A DNA stretch of 64,000 nt, from positions 22,564 through 86,563 of the forward strand of contig VKHL01000124.1 of NCBI GenBank assembly GCA_015146655.1, in the 5' to 3' direction. This document shows positions 1 to 12,700 of this stretch, in pieces. This stretch comes from Ochromonas danica (lineage: Eukaryota; Sar; Chrysophyceae; Chromulinales; Chromulinaceae). The notes under the pieces were generated by a model. It saw nothing but the letters and a program-made list of their open reading frames with translations. It was not told the origin of the DNA and did not search any database. Within the stretch, counting starts at the first letter, position 1; each line of letters opens with the position of its first letter. Position numbers and translations under genes: made by a program.

Positions 1-2770
1 ATTGCTCCCTTGGCCCTCAGAACTGCTGTAATCTCTGCAGTCGAAGTATAAGCCAGAGCAGTTCTTCCATACTAACTCATCAACAACCACAAGATACAAG
101 ACAACATAAGACAGAGAGGATGACAAGGTTAGAGTCAATAACAACAACACACTCTGTCAACATAACTACCACTGCCACTGCCATCTTGCTACTACTATAT
201 AACCTACTAACATATAACATATAGCAGTAGTACCATCTAATCACTGTACTCCAATAATAACCACACATCATGTCACTCACTCTAATAATACTCTACACCC
301 TATTGCTAACCTCTCATACACACCACCATAACACATAATCCATTTCATACATCTTGTGACAAACACATGATAGAAAGAAGCACAGATGAGACATCACTAA
401 AACATCAATGCTCTGCTATCATATAAACGACTTATTCTACACCACTACCTTGTACTTTAATACTGCACATAGACACACTTACATCATCAGTCATGTTCAC
501 ATCCACTCTCTGATCGGCAAGCAAGACCTTCACAGCTTCAACATGACCATTTTTGCATGCAATATGCAAAGGTGTCCATCCATTCTAATCAAACACAGTC
601 ACATATTTAGCTATAACAATAATAGTCACATAGTAGTCGTTCTATATCTGCTCATATTAACATATACTATACATTACACAGCACAAGACTACTATCACAT
701 GAGAGCAAGAATAAACGCACTTACATTATCAGTCTTTTTCACATCCACCTTTGGGTTACATAGCAAGATGTTAACGACATCATCATAACCCCAAAAGCAT
801 GCAATATACAAGGCAGTCCGACCAATCTAGTCAAACAAAGTCACTACATCAGCTATAACAATAATAGTAAATTTGTAATCATTCCACATCTGCACATGTA
901 AGGTGGAGAAAGCACAGCAACACTTACGTCAGAAGCGTTGTTCACATCCAATCGATCATCCATTAGCAAGATCTTAGCAACTTCAGCATAGCCATTCTCA
1001 CATGCAACATGCAAGGGCGTCCATCCCCACTGGCCAAACACAGTCTCATATATTAGCTATCACAATAATAATAGCGTGAAAGAAAGAATAGCAATACTTA
1101 CATTAGTACCCTTTCTCACATCCACTCGTTCATCAAGCAACAAGATCCTAACAACTTCAACATAACCTCTGAAGCATGCAGCAAACAAGGGTGTCCATCC
1201 ATCCTAGTCAAATAAAGTCACATATATTAGCTATTATAGTAATAATAATCAAATTGTAATCATTCTAGATCAGAGCATACTAACATATGCTAATACTAAC
1301 ACCTTCACCGACTTTATACTAACACCTGCACTAACCTATTACATATACACCATCATAACAGACTAACTATTAGATATATACTCATACTAACATATACTAT
1401 ACTATACGTTAACATCTGCTTTCTACCTACACTAACACTAACTTATATCATACTCATTATTTTGACATACTATACTATACAGTACAAGACTGCTTCCATG
1501 TAAGGTGGAAGAATGTATAACAGCACTTACATTATCAGCCTTGTTCACATCCACCCGCTCATCAAGCATTAAGAACTTCACCACTTCAACATGACCATAT
1601 CTACATACTGCATACAAGGGCGTCCATCCCATCTAGACAACACACACAGTCATACATATTAGTTATAACTTAATCATTCAATATCTGCTCATACTAACAC
1701 ATTCAAATAATACAGATGCGCATCAAAAAATGCAAACTGCTATTCCACATATACTACAATATATACATGGTTATATATACAATCTACATATAAGTAAATC
1801 TATAGACTCAGTTATATATAGGCTATTATATACAGTTACATCCAGCCTACTCAAACACTGAGAATGCTCGCAAGTTAATACCCTACACATTATACCACTG
1901 GTGCTTACAACCACTACGGCTAGGTTTACGCACAGTTATAAGCACATCTCAGACATCCTCATTAGCAACGGTTGAAATGATTGCATGCTCACCTCACTGT
2001 CCACAACATTGACATCTATTTCTGGATGAAGTAACAACAACTTCGCCATTTCCACATTACACTTAGCAGATGCCACATGCAAAGCTGTCATATCCTACAG
2101 ACCATTAGTAGACATTCACCACATCATACCATCTCTATTAGAATGCACGGCAACATAGTTGAGCTATTCACAGACATCTCTCCCGCCTACATCATAACAA
2201 CTACAATACAATAGCAAGCATCATCATCCTAGCTAACAGACTTAGTTAGCTAGAGTACACTGTTCTCCCTCACAACACCACCTTCTACACACTATAGCAA
2301 CCAGCAGCCTATAATCAGTACTTTACCTTGATTTCTATACCATCTACAGTCATTGTGAAGTGATGGTTGATTAGTGATACAGGGATTCTATGAATTGCAT
2401 TGTAAGTCTCCAGTGTTTTCAAAGCTGTCAAATCTCCTGATTCAATCATTTGCTGCCAATTAGTGGAGCAATTCTGAAGTAGAACAGCGATTTCATCCTC
2501 TTTTAGTTGAGTCAGAGCAGCAATCTCAGTGTGACTTGACTTCTGCACCTGCTGTAGCTTTTGCTTCAAATCAACTCGTCTTGTTTCTTCTTCCTTGGAA
2601 GGGATATCATAGACCTCTTCCTCTTCCTCAGTGCGATCTTTCACTTCCTGTATCTTTCTCACTTCTTCAGTTTTTCTATTTTCTTCTTCTATATCTTGCA
2701 TATCTTTCACTTCTTGTATCTTTCTCACTTCTGTAGCTTGTAGCTCTTCTATGAGATGAAATGCAATCAA
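1..2770 (-). CDS. Coiled-coil/ankyrin cassette gene A (3' end cut by window edge)
   Basis: I do not recognise a named family; this is one of five paralogues in the window. Proposed exons on the minus strand: 2770-2327, 2094-1993, 1632-1531, 1203-1102, 1029-928, 826-725, 584-483 and 71-<1. The first exon encodes a Glu/Lys-rich coiled coil and the conserved junction LKTLETYNAIHRIPVSLI, ending at AAG|gtaaag. The next six exons are each exactly 102 bp, start and end in phase 0, and each encodes one 34-residue ankyrin repeat of the type xGWTPLHxAC...VDVNKADN. The terminal half-repeat exon ends in LRAKGAI, with its stop just outside the window. Unlike B-E, copy A lacks the hydrophobic N-terminal segment, so its 5' end is truncated or replaced; the ATG at 2770 is uncertain. 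Introns 1030-1101 and 827-927 are short and lack the long intron module seen elsewhere. Likely a protein-binding scaffold (inference). Confidence 0.7.
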
Positions 2771-4023
2771 ATGGAACGATGCCTGTTGGAGGGCGGTAAG
2801 TTATTATTGTGGTGCGTGCATCAATTCCCCGCTATGTGGAAGTGGTCTTCCAAGTGTTCGTAATAATATCTCACTCTTCTTCCCCTTTTGTTGTCTTTCA
2901 GGTCAAAAGGTTAGTCACAAATTTAATTAGTACTGTACTCAAATTCAAAGTCATTCTCTCATTGCACGATTTCCATCCAAATTGGTCGAGTCACTCTGTG
3001 ACTGTGACCACAGCGTGCCCTCATTGATTGGATTGACCTTATTGGATTGACCTTTTGGTGTGTTACGTGGTACTGTAGCGTTATGCTTTGTTGCTTTCTG
3101 TGTGTTGTATTAGTATGATACAGAGAGGCTAACGAGAGAGAAGTTTTGTCCAAAACATGGATGTCGAAAAATGATATTAGGCAAGTTTCTAAACCAAAGG
3201 AGGAGGATATAGAAGAGGATGTTATTATGTGGTATATGAATATTCCTGCTGTTGTATAGCATTGGGATGGGCAATGTCAAGCATTACAAGTTAATTGAAT
3301 TGTTGATGTTCTCTTCATCTAGACATCAGACATATACTACTGTAGTATCAGACAAGCTAACCAACAGCACGTGTCAATCAACCATTGACAAGCTATACAA
3401 GGTGGCTTGGGGTATTAATGGTCCATCTCAATCTAACCCAACTCAGTATAACAACTTATTGTTATCATCCCTTGACTACTGTAGCTTCTTCATCTTCATC
3501 ATATATGTTAACATGTTGTCATAGTTTAAATAAACTGATCAATTCTAATACGATGAATGTTGAAAATAGAAGTTATAAGAATAGTCTATGTTAGCAGATT
3601 GTTGTTATCTGTTTAATCAGACTATTAACATCAATGATACTGCAAGTAGCAATAATAGATGATCTAAAGTTACAACAAATATGACAACTTTCATGTTTTC
3701 ACCTTGTCATCATAGATGATTCTATCTATCAACCTCTAACATGTAATACAGCTCCAGTTGTTAATAAGTGTAAACAACATATCAATCATCTTTATAGTAA
3801 TGTTTTATAATATGATGGTTATACTATCTATGATGGTTATAGTAGTTTACATCAAACTACATGTCTTAATTTAATTTACTCATTCAAATAATATACTAGT
3901 ATTATCAACATACTTTAGATGTTTAGAATCATATTTTAAAATGTCTTTATAGATATCATAGTTAACTAAACAACATTGATCATTTAATATTAACTGGTGT
4001 CTTGACAATAGTGCTTACTGCAA
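2771..4023. other. Intergenic region upstream of gene A, no intact gene
   Basis: No convincing coding sequence. Short open stretches on the plus strand around 3130-3210 and 3250-3530 are broken by stops and lack splice logic; they may be relics. The start (2795-2818) shares a 24-base identical segment with 16755-16778. From about 3669 to 4023 the sequence is a near copy of 9373-9715. The rest is AT-rich and unremarkable. Confidence 0.5.
3669..4023. repeat. Duplicated AT-rich block downstream of gene B (copy 1)
   Basis: This block runs almost base for base with 9373-9715, with a few small indels. Both copies lie immediately 3' of an ankyrin-cassette gene (B here, C there) and run into its terminal exon. 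They are therefore the shared 3' flank of the duplicated unit and not a separate mobile element. I see no terminal inverted repeats or coding capacity. Confidence 0.75.
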
Positions 4024-7000
4024 TCAACCTGTTCTTCCTTGTATTGCTCCTCTGGCCCTCAGAAGTGCTTTAATGTCTTCTGTCACAGCAACATTTAGAG
4101 CAGTTCTTCCTCTCTAACCCAACAACAACCACAAGAAACAAGACAACATAAGACAGAGAGTATGACAAGGTTAGAGTCAATAACAACAACACACTCTGTC
4201 AACATAACTACCACTGCCACTGCCATCTTGCTACTACTATATAACCTACTAACATATAACATATAGCAGTAGACTAGTACCATCTAATCACTGCACTCCA
4301 ATAATAACCACACATCATGTCACTCACTCTAAGAATACTCTACACCCTATTGCTAACCTCTCATACACACCACCATAACACATAATCCATTTCATACATC
4401 TTGTGACAAACACATGATACAAAGTAACACAGATGAGGCATTACTAACACATCAATACTCTGCTATCATATACAAAACTATACAGATACCACTAGTATTC
4501 TACAGATACTCATAGTCTTTGTCATACTATATTTATATTTGTGACATACTAGTACTACACAGTACAAGACTACTATCATGTAAGGAGGAAGAATAAACAA
4601 CGACACTTACGTTTTCAGACTTGTTAACATCCACACGAGCGTCACGTAATAAAGCATTAACTACACCAACATGACCAGTATAGCATGCCGTATACAAGGG
4701 TGTCCATCCATACTAGTCAAACACAGTCACATAGATTAGCTGTAATAACAACGCCATTGTAATCATTCTAGATCAGAGCATACTAACATATGCTAATAGT
4801 AACACCTTCGTCTACTTTATACTAACACCTACACTAACCTATTACATATACACCATCATAACAGACTAACTATTAGATATATACTCATAGTAACATATAC
4901 TATACATTAACATATTCATCTGCTTTCTACCTACACTAACACTAACTTATAACATACTACATATCATTATTGTGACATATTAAATAGTACTACTAACATG
5001 TTCGGTAGAACACCGGATAGCGACACTTACCTTATCAGTCTGGTTCACATCCACTCGAGTGTCACGTAATATAACATTAACTACACCAGCATGACCATTA
5101 AAGCATGCAACATACAAGGCCGTGCATCCAATCTAGTCAAACACAGTCACATAGATTAGCTATCACAACAATACCATTGTAATCATTCTGTATCGGATCA
5201 TACTAACACCTTCATCTACATTATACTAACACCTACACTAATAACCTATTACATACACACCATCATAACAGACTAACTATTAGATATACTCATAGTAACA
5301 TATACTATACATTAACATATTCATCTGCTTTCTACCTACACCAACACTAACTTATAACATACTACATATCATTATTGTGACATGCTGTACTATACAGTAC
5401 AAGACTACTACCATATAGGGTGTAAGGAAGCATAACCACACTGCCATGTTAGGTGCAAGAAAGGATAGCGACACTTACAATATCAGTCAGGTTCACATCC
5501 ACTCGAGTGTCACGTAATAAAACATTAACTACACCAACATGACCATTAAAGCATGCAGCATACAAGGCCGTGCATCCAATCTAGTCAAACACAGTCACAT
5601 AGATTAGCTCTCACAACAATAATAGCATTGTTATCATTCTATATCCGACCATACCAACATATGCTAATACTAACACCTTCACCTACTTTATACTAACACC
5701 TGCACTAACCTGTTACATATACACCATCATAACAGACTAACTATTAGATATATACTCATAGTAACATATACTGTACATTAACATACTCATCTACTTTCTA
5801 CCTACACTAACACTAACTTACAACATACTACATATCATAACTATACTATACAGTACAGGACTACTAACATGTTCGGTAGAAGACCGGATAGCGACACTTA
5901 CCCTATCAGTCTGGTTCGCATCCACCCGAGCGTCACGTAATAGCACTTTAACTACCTCAACATGACCATCGAAGCATGCAGCATGCAAGGGTGTAAATCC
6001 ATACTAGTCAAACATAGTAACATAAATTAGATATCACAATAATAATAATTGCAGTAGACTACTGCATAGAAATAACGACATTAGCAACATTCTACAGATA
6101 CTCATACTCAATAACCCCTTCACTTACTTTATAATACCAACTACACCAACAACATCTTTAACATAAAACATCATCACTGTGATAGACTACACCATACAAC
6201 AAGGCTACTCCACCTAGTCACAAATATACTGAGTCATACTTTAACGCCATTCCTATTATACAATCCGACCATTGGTCATACTCACCTCACTGTCATTAAC
6301 ATCTATTGCTGGATGAAGTAACAACAGTCTCGCCAATTCCACATTACCCTTCTTAGCTGCCAGGTGTAGTGCTGTGCCCTGCAGGTCATTAGAAATTCAC
6401 CACATCATATTAGACACTAATTGTCATATAGACACTATTAGAATGCACAGCAACATAGTTGAGCTATACACAGACATCTCTCCCGCCTACATCATAACAA
6501 CTACAATACAATAGCAAGCATCATCATCCTAGCTAACAGACTTAGTTAGCTAGAGTACACTGTTCTCCCTCATGACACCACCTTCTACACACTATAGCAA
6601 CCAGCAGCCTATAATCAGTACTTTACCTTGAATTCTATACCATCTACAGTCATTGTGAAGTGATGGTGGATTAGTGATACAGGGATTCTATGAATTGCAT
6701 TGTAAGTCTCCAGTGTTTTCAACAGAGTCGCATCTGCTGCCTTACTCATCTGCTGCCAAGTAGTACTGCAAATCCCCAGAAATAGAACGTCTTGGCTTTC
6801 TTGTAGTTGAGAAAGAAAGTTGCGAACTAGCGCCTGCGCTTCGTTAGCCCTTCTCTCTTCCCCAATTCTTTCAGCTTCTTTAATGTTGACAGCCTCTTGC
6901 AGGTTGGCCCTCAGTACAGCTATCTCAGTCTGAGATGTCTCTCGCAACTGTTGAAGCATTGTCTCAGCCTTAGTTCTGGCTGCTGCCTCTGCCTCCTTGT

Positions 7001-7601
7001 CATTGACAGCTTCTTCCAGTTTAGTCTTCAGTACAGCTATCTCAGTCTGAGATGTCTCTCGCAACTGTTGAAGCATTGTCTCTGCCTTAGTTCTGGCTGC
7101 TGCCTCTGCCTCCTTTGCTTTGTCTGCCGCTTTGAGGTTGGACTTCAGTACAGCTATCACAGTCTTAGTGGATGCTTGGACTTTGCCAAGCTTTGTTTCA
7201 GTCGCATTTCTCATTTTTGATTCTGTCTCTCTTGCTTTGATGCTCTCTTGTAGTTCAGACAACAGCTTCTCATTTACTGCCTGACATTCTTCCAGCTTTC
7301 TCTCTAAAGCAATTCGTCTTGCCACTTCTGCCTTATTAGCGATGTCATCCACAAGATCGTAGAGCACCTCCTCTACCTCAGCACGACTTCTCTCTTCCTC
7401 TATCCTTCTCTCTTCTTCAGTTTTTCTATTTTCTTCTTCAGTATCTGTCTTCTTCAAGCTCGACAGGATCTTTTCCGTCCCCTCCACCAAGAAGGAAAAT
7501 ATAATATGAAATAATTTTAGAATGAGGTAGATGAGATAAATTACAAGTCTGAGCTCAGCTTGTAGTTCTTCTATGAAAGCATTCAGTAGCCATAGAAGCA
7601 T
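4024..7601 (-). CDS. Coiled-coil/ankyrin cassette gene B
   Basis: Proposed exons: 7601-6627, 6378-6286, 6003-5902, 5580-5479, 5132-5031, 4712-4611 and 4113-4024, about 521 aa. The start ATG at 7601 sits in a tcaccATG context shared with C and E. Residues 1-45 (MLLWLLNAFIEEL... then a run rich in L/I/F/Y) look like a membrane-inserting or signal-anchor helix. A long Glu/Lys/Ala coiled coil follows, with two copies of a 39-residue unit, then the junction motif LETYNAIHRIP and K|gtaaag. The first ankyrin exon is 93 bp; the next four are 102 bp, all phase 0. Repeats here carry an LLRDxRVDVN signature instead of LLLDERVDVN, so they duplicated among themselves. The family TAG stop is lost (CAA) and translation reads on to GRTG before TGA. 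Role unknown; possibly a membrane-tethered binding protein (inference). Confidence 0.75.
6890..7140 (-). repeat. Tandem 117-bp coiled-coil repeats in gene B
   Basis: About two copies of a 117-bp (39-codon) unit encode KEAEAAARTKAETMLQQL plus RETSQTEIAVL. Gene E carries four copies of the same unit at about 61040-61500. Thirty-nine residues equal four heptads plus one hendecad, so whole-unit gain or loss can preserve coiled-coil geometry. Confidence 0.85.
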
Positions 7602-7750
7602 GGTGATGATATTCTTCTGTCTTTCTGTTGTGAGAGTGGACTTGTCTTTTGATCGTGACTTGAGAGCACCACTTCCGCAGTTTCGTAGTTCTGGATGTTC
7701 GATGTTTCGTTGTTTTGGAGTTTGGGGAAGTAGTCACTCCCTACGCATAC
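7602..7750 (-). promoter_or_regulatory. Conserved 5' flank of cassette genes (copy B)
   Basis: The region directly upstream of the B start codon (read on the minus strand) is recognisably shared with C (15395-15553), E (60430-60563) and, more weakly, D (19900-20040). Shared landmarks are a stretch like acaacgaaacatcgaa, then gaaagacagaagaatatcatcaccATG. The conservation of non-coding flank suggests a common promoter/5'UTR copied with the genes. The transcription start cannot be placed from sequence. Confidence 0.55.
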
Positions 7751-8279
7751 TAACAATAGGTCAGCAATGTCTCATGATGAGAACTTGATTGAGAACGATG
7801 AAGAGGTATCTGAGTATAAACACTTCTGAGAATGACAACAAAGAGGATGTCAGCATGGATGAAATCCTTGGTGATGCTGAGAAGTGTAATCTATATTTCT
7901 TGTATTTCTTTCTTGTATGAAGAAGACAAACAGTCAGTGAAGTCACTATGGCGGAAGACAGTGAAGCAGCTGAAGCGTGAAGCCTCCGTGTGGAAGAACA
8001 AGAACTATCAACTTCCTCACCTTTCACATCCCTTCTTCACAAGCTAGAAAGTGGACTAAGGAAGATGTTGTTGGTCAACTACAGCACACCCCAGTTCTCT
8101 CTAATGTCAGCATTAGCATCATTCTCCATCTTGAAGACATCTCATACTAAGATATGCACACTGACCTTCTTCATCCAGCATGTCTCCTCACCAAGCATGT
8201 CTCCAGTATAGAAGTTAGTTAGTCTGAAGAGTTGGGAAGAATGCCATCACACTGTACTGTAGCAAGATAGATCATCTAC

Positions 8280-8375
8280 TATAGTTAGTCTAGATAGAGT
8301 TAATATTTCACATGTTTTGCAGTCTCAAGTAGACTACAGGTTCAAATACTTCTTCCTTCAATAATATATCTAAAG
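8280..8375 (-). pseudogene. Degraded GST 3'-end relic upstream of gene B
   Basis: The sequence from ctagatagagttaatattt through tcaaatacttcttcct resembles the 3' end of the intact glutathione S-transferase gene at 20155-20225 and the better preserved relic at 15720-15790. Only some 80-90 bases are recognisable. Its position 5' of gene B matches the intact GST 5' of D and the relic 5' of C, so it marks the co-duplicated unit. Confidence 0.55.
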
Positions 8376-8526
8376 TTACATATATGACAATTTAATTTAC
8401 TGATTCAAATAATATATTATCATACACCACCACGTATTGTGCACCATGAGGTCTAAGAATTAACTTTCTGATTTATCTATTTTGATCATTTTCCCTCCTT
8501 TTCTCATCATTTAAAAGAGGTCTTTC

Positions 8527-9214
8527 ACCATGAAGCATAGGAATGAACTTATTCTTAAAGTCCTGAGTCATTATCGGGAAAGCTATCGATGATATTGCAA
8601 CTCAATGGAACGTACCAACTAGTGATGTCTACGACTGGAACTCTACGACTTATTTCAACAGAGTAAACGCTTCAAGCAGCATTCTTCTGACATCTTTCAT
8701 CATGTCCAAGAAGAAGACATCGATCTGCTACTTCTTTGATCACCCTATTTCGTATCTATCCGAAGCTCTTACTTTTATTTATGAGCAAACAGGCCGATGA
8801 TTGTCTGCTGTATCTGCTATTTCAAGAGTTCTTCACGACTATCATGTTAAAAGAAACAGTATCGAACTTCGCGCGATGCCATTACAAGAGATGTTTCGGT
8901 GTCATATAGTGAGGTTCTTAACTGCTCAATTAGTCTAACCCTATGTAATCCATTCACTTTTCGCAGATCATTCATTCAATATACTCCTAGATCATTCAAA
9001 AACGCATGCTCATATTACCCTTATGGAAGACTGTGAGACAAGAGCATCGTTATATTCTTTCTTCCACCTATTCCTACGACTTTGCGCCAATTGTGTTGAG
9101 TTTCACCAGATGAAAGCTTATCTAAAGAGAAAATATGCAATGAAATAAATTACAGCAGACAAAAGGCTAGTTGAAGCTTTTAAAGAGATCAAGGATCATC
9201 ATTGGGGATATTAT
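8527..9214 (+). pseudogene. Unrecognised broken gene remnant
   Basis: An ATG at 8530 opens MKHRNELILKVLSHYR, then a frameshift leads into GKAIDDIATQWNVPTSDVYDW and a further open stretch interrupted by an in-frame TGA near 8796 before continuing to about 8937. Further coding-like fragments follow to 9214 (for example LVEAFKEIKDHHWGYY). The first part has helix-turn-helix flavour, as in many transposase or DNA-binding N-termini, but I cannot assign a family. It lies in the B-C intergenic region and nothing similar is seen elsewhere in the window. Confidence 0.3.
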
Positions 9215-9372
9215 TAACTGTTTCTTCTTAGTACAATGCAGTACTCAATCATTACTATCTTCATTATCGAACTTTCTCTTTCTGTTACTTTTCCTCTTGT
9301 TAGCAAGAGCAATGCTGAGCTTCTAATTGCCTTCTCTCCTCTTTCATTTCTTCCTTTTAGCTCGCGTGAAAG

Positions 9373-9715
9373 TTGTTACAAATATGACAACTTTCATGTT
9401 TTCACCTTGTCATCATAGATGATTCTATCTATCAACCTCTAACATGTTGTAATACAGCTCCAGTTGTTAATAAGTGTAAACAACATATCAATCATCTTTA
9501 TAGTAATGTTTTATAATATGATGGTTATACTATCTATGATGGTTATAGTAGTTTACATCAAACTACATGTCTTAATTTAATTTACTCATTCAAATAATAT
9601 ACTAGTATTATCAACATACTTTAGATGTTTAGAATCATATTATTGATATCATAGATCATTTAATATTAACTGGTGTCTTGCCAATAGAGCTTACAGCAAT
9701 CAACCTCTTTTTCTT
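9373..9715. repeat. Duplicated AT-rich block downstream of gene C (copy 2)
   Basis: Near-identical to 3669-4023. The block includes the motif gatgattctatctatcaacc and leads directly into the terminal exon of gene C. It supports B and C as products of a segmental duplication that included the 3' flank. Confidence 0.75.
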
Positions 9716-12700
9716 CCTTGTATTGCTCCCTTGGCCCTCAGAAGTGCTTTAATGTCTTCTGTTTTAGCAACATCTAGAGGAGTTCTTCCTTGCTAACTCA
9801 ACAACAACCACATGATACAAGACAACATAAGACAGAGAGTATGACAAGGTTAGAGTCAATAACAACAACACACTCTGTCAACATAACTACCACTGCCACT
9901 ACCATCTTACTACTAACATATAACCTACTAACAAATAACACTCACTCTAACAATACTCTACACCCTATTGCTAACCTCTCATACACACCACCATAACACA
10001 TAATCCATTTCATACACCTTGTGACAAACACATGATAGAAAGAAACACAGATGAGACATCACTAACACATCAACACTCTGCTATACTCAAATCAATATTA
10101 CGGATTAGTATCTCATAGTACTCATAATAATAACGATAATGATATTATTACTATTCTACAGACACTCATAGATACTGAGACAAAGAACACACAAAGCACA
10201 GCCTTGCTTACATTATCAGCCTTGTTAACATCAACTCGCCCATCAAGTAATAACATCTTCACAACTTCAAGATAACCATTCTCACATGCAATATGCAAGG
10301 ATGCCCATCCATCCTACTCAAACATAGTCACACAGATTAGCTCTCACAATAATAATAACATTGTAATCATTTTATATCTTCTCATACTAACATATACTAA
10401 TAATAACACATTCACCTGCTTTTTACTAACACCTACACTAACCTATAACACAGTAGTATACACCATCATAACAGACTAACTAGTATACTGTATAGCTATC
10501 TACTCATACTAACATATACTATACATTAACATATTCATCTGCTTTCTACCTACACTAATACTAACAACATGCTACACATCATTATTGTAACATAATGTAC
10601 TACTATAGTATACAGTACCAAATAAGGTGTATAAAGGGATAGCCGTACTTACATTATCAGTCTTATTCACATCCACCCGCTCATCAAGTAATAACATCTT
10701 CGCAACTTCAATATGACCACCCTGACAAGACAAATGCAAGGGTGTCCTTCCAATCTGGTCAAACACAATCACATATACTTGTATTAGCTGCTGTAGTAAT
10801 ATTGACGTTTGCAATCATTCTATATCATCACAGATATACACCATCATAACAGACTAACTATTAGATATATACTCATACTAACATATACTATACTATACTA
10901 TACATTAACATATTCATCTGCTTTCTACCTACACTAACACTAACTTATAACATACTACATTTCATTATTGTGACATACTGTGCTATACAGTATAAGACTA
11001 CTACCATGTAAGGTGGAAGAGAGGATATACACACTTACATTATCAGACTTATTCACATCCACCCTCTCATCAAGTAATAACATCTTCACAACTTCAATAT
11101 GACCACCCCTACAAGCATAATGTAAAGGTGTCCGTCCATCCTAGTCAAATATAGTCACATAGATTAGCTACTATAGTAATAATAATGACATTGTAATCAT
11201 TCTATATCTGACCATACTAACATATGCTAATACTAACACCTTCACCTACTTTATACTAACACCTACACTAACCTATTACATATACACCATCATAACAGAC
11301 TAACTATTAGATATATACTCATAGTAACATATACGGTGCTATACATTAACATGTTCATCTGCTTTCTACCTACACTAACACTAACTTAAACCCTGCCATG
11401 TTTGGTGAAAGAAAGGATAACCACACATACCTTATCGGCCGTGGCCACATCTACTCTCTCGTCAAGTAAGAACATTCTAATAACTTCAACATTACCTTTG
11501 CTGCAAGCGCGGTGCAAGGGAATACATCCATCCTAACAAACACAATTATATAAATTAGCTATCACATTAATAATCACGATGTAATCATTCTATATCTTCT
11601 CATGCTCACGTACGCTAATACTAACACATTCATCTGCATGGTAACCTAGTAACCTACACGATGGTAACTTATACTATAGTACTATATATACTGTAGTAGT
11701 AACCTACTATATATACTCATAGTAACATATACTATACATTAACATCTTCATCTGCTTTCTACCTACACTAACACTAACTTATAACATACTACATATCATA
11801 ATTGTGATATACTATAGTATACAGCACGATAATGCTGCCATGTAAGATGGAGGAAAGGATAACAGCACTTACATTATCAGCCTTATTAATATAGACCCGT
11901 TCATCACGTAGCAAGAGCGTAACAATTTCTACATGGCCAATTCTACATGCGACATGCAAAGGTGTACGTCCATTCTAGTCCAACACAGTCAGTCACATAG
12001 ATTAGCTATCACAATAACAATAATAATAACATTGAAATCATTCTATATCTTCTCATACTGCCATATACTAATACTAACACCTTCACCTACTTTATACTAA
12101 CACCTACACCAACCTATAACATACAAGTATACACTAACATAACAGACTAACTATTAGATATAACTCATACTAACATATACCATATATTAACATATTCATC
12201 TGCTTTCTACCTACAATAACACTAACTTATAACATACTACATATCATTATTATGACATACTATACTATACAGTATAAGACTACTACTGTGTAAGGTGGAT
12301 GAGAGGATAAGTACACAAACCTTATTGGTCTTATTCACATCCACCCGCTCATCAAGTAATAACATCTTCACAACTTCAATATGACCACCCCTACAAGCAT
12401 AATGTAAAGGTGTCCGTCCATCCTAGTCAAATATAGTCACATAGATTAGCTACTATAGTAATAATAATGACATTGTAATCATTCTATATCTGACCATACT
12501 AACATATGCTAATACTAACACCTTCACCTACTTTATACTAACACCTACACTAACCTATTACATATACACCATCATAACAGACTAACTATTAGATATATAC
12601 TCATAGTAACATATACTATACATTAACATATTCATCTGCTTTCTACCTACACTAACACTAACTTATAACATACTACATATCATAATTGTGACATACTATA

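Noticed and set aside
480-2100. Regularly spaced ~100-bp blocks that could be mistaken for a CRISPR-like or satellite array
   Set aside because: The blocks translate as ankyrin repeats flanked by splice sites, and the spacers are homologous introns of variable length; this is an exon array in eukaryotic DNA.
6897-7220. Cys/Leu-rich repeat ORFs antisense to the coiled-coil repeats (also 60945-61502 and 15034-15297)
   Set aside because: They are antisense shadows of the coiled-coil-coding tandem units; the sense frames share start, domains and splice sites among paralogues.
7832-8211. Possible gene on the plus strand upstream of B
   Set aside because: Two short overlapping frames of basic/serine-rich sequence, interrupted by stops and without a splice model or domain.
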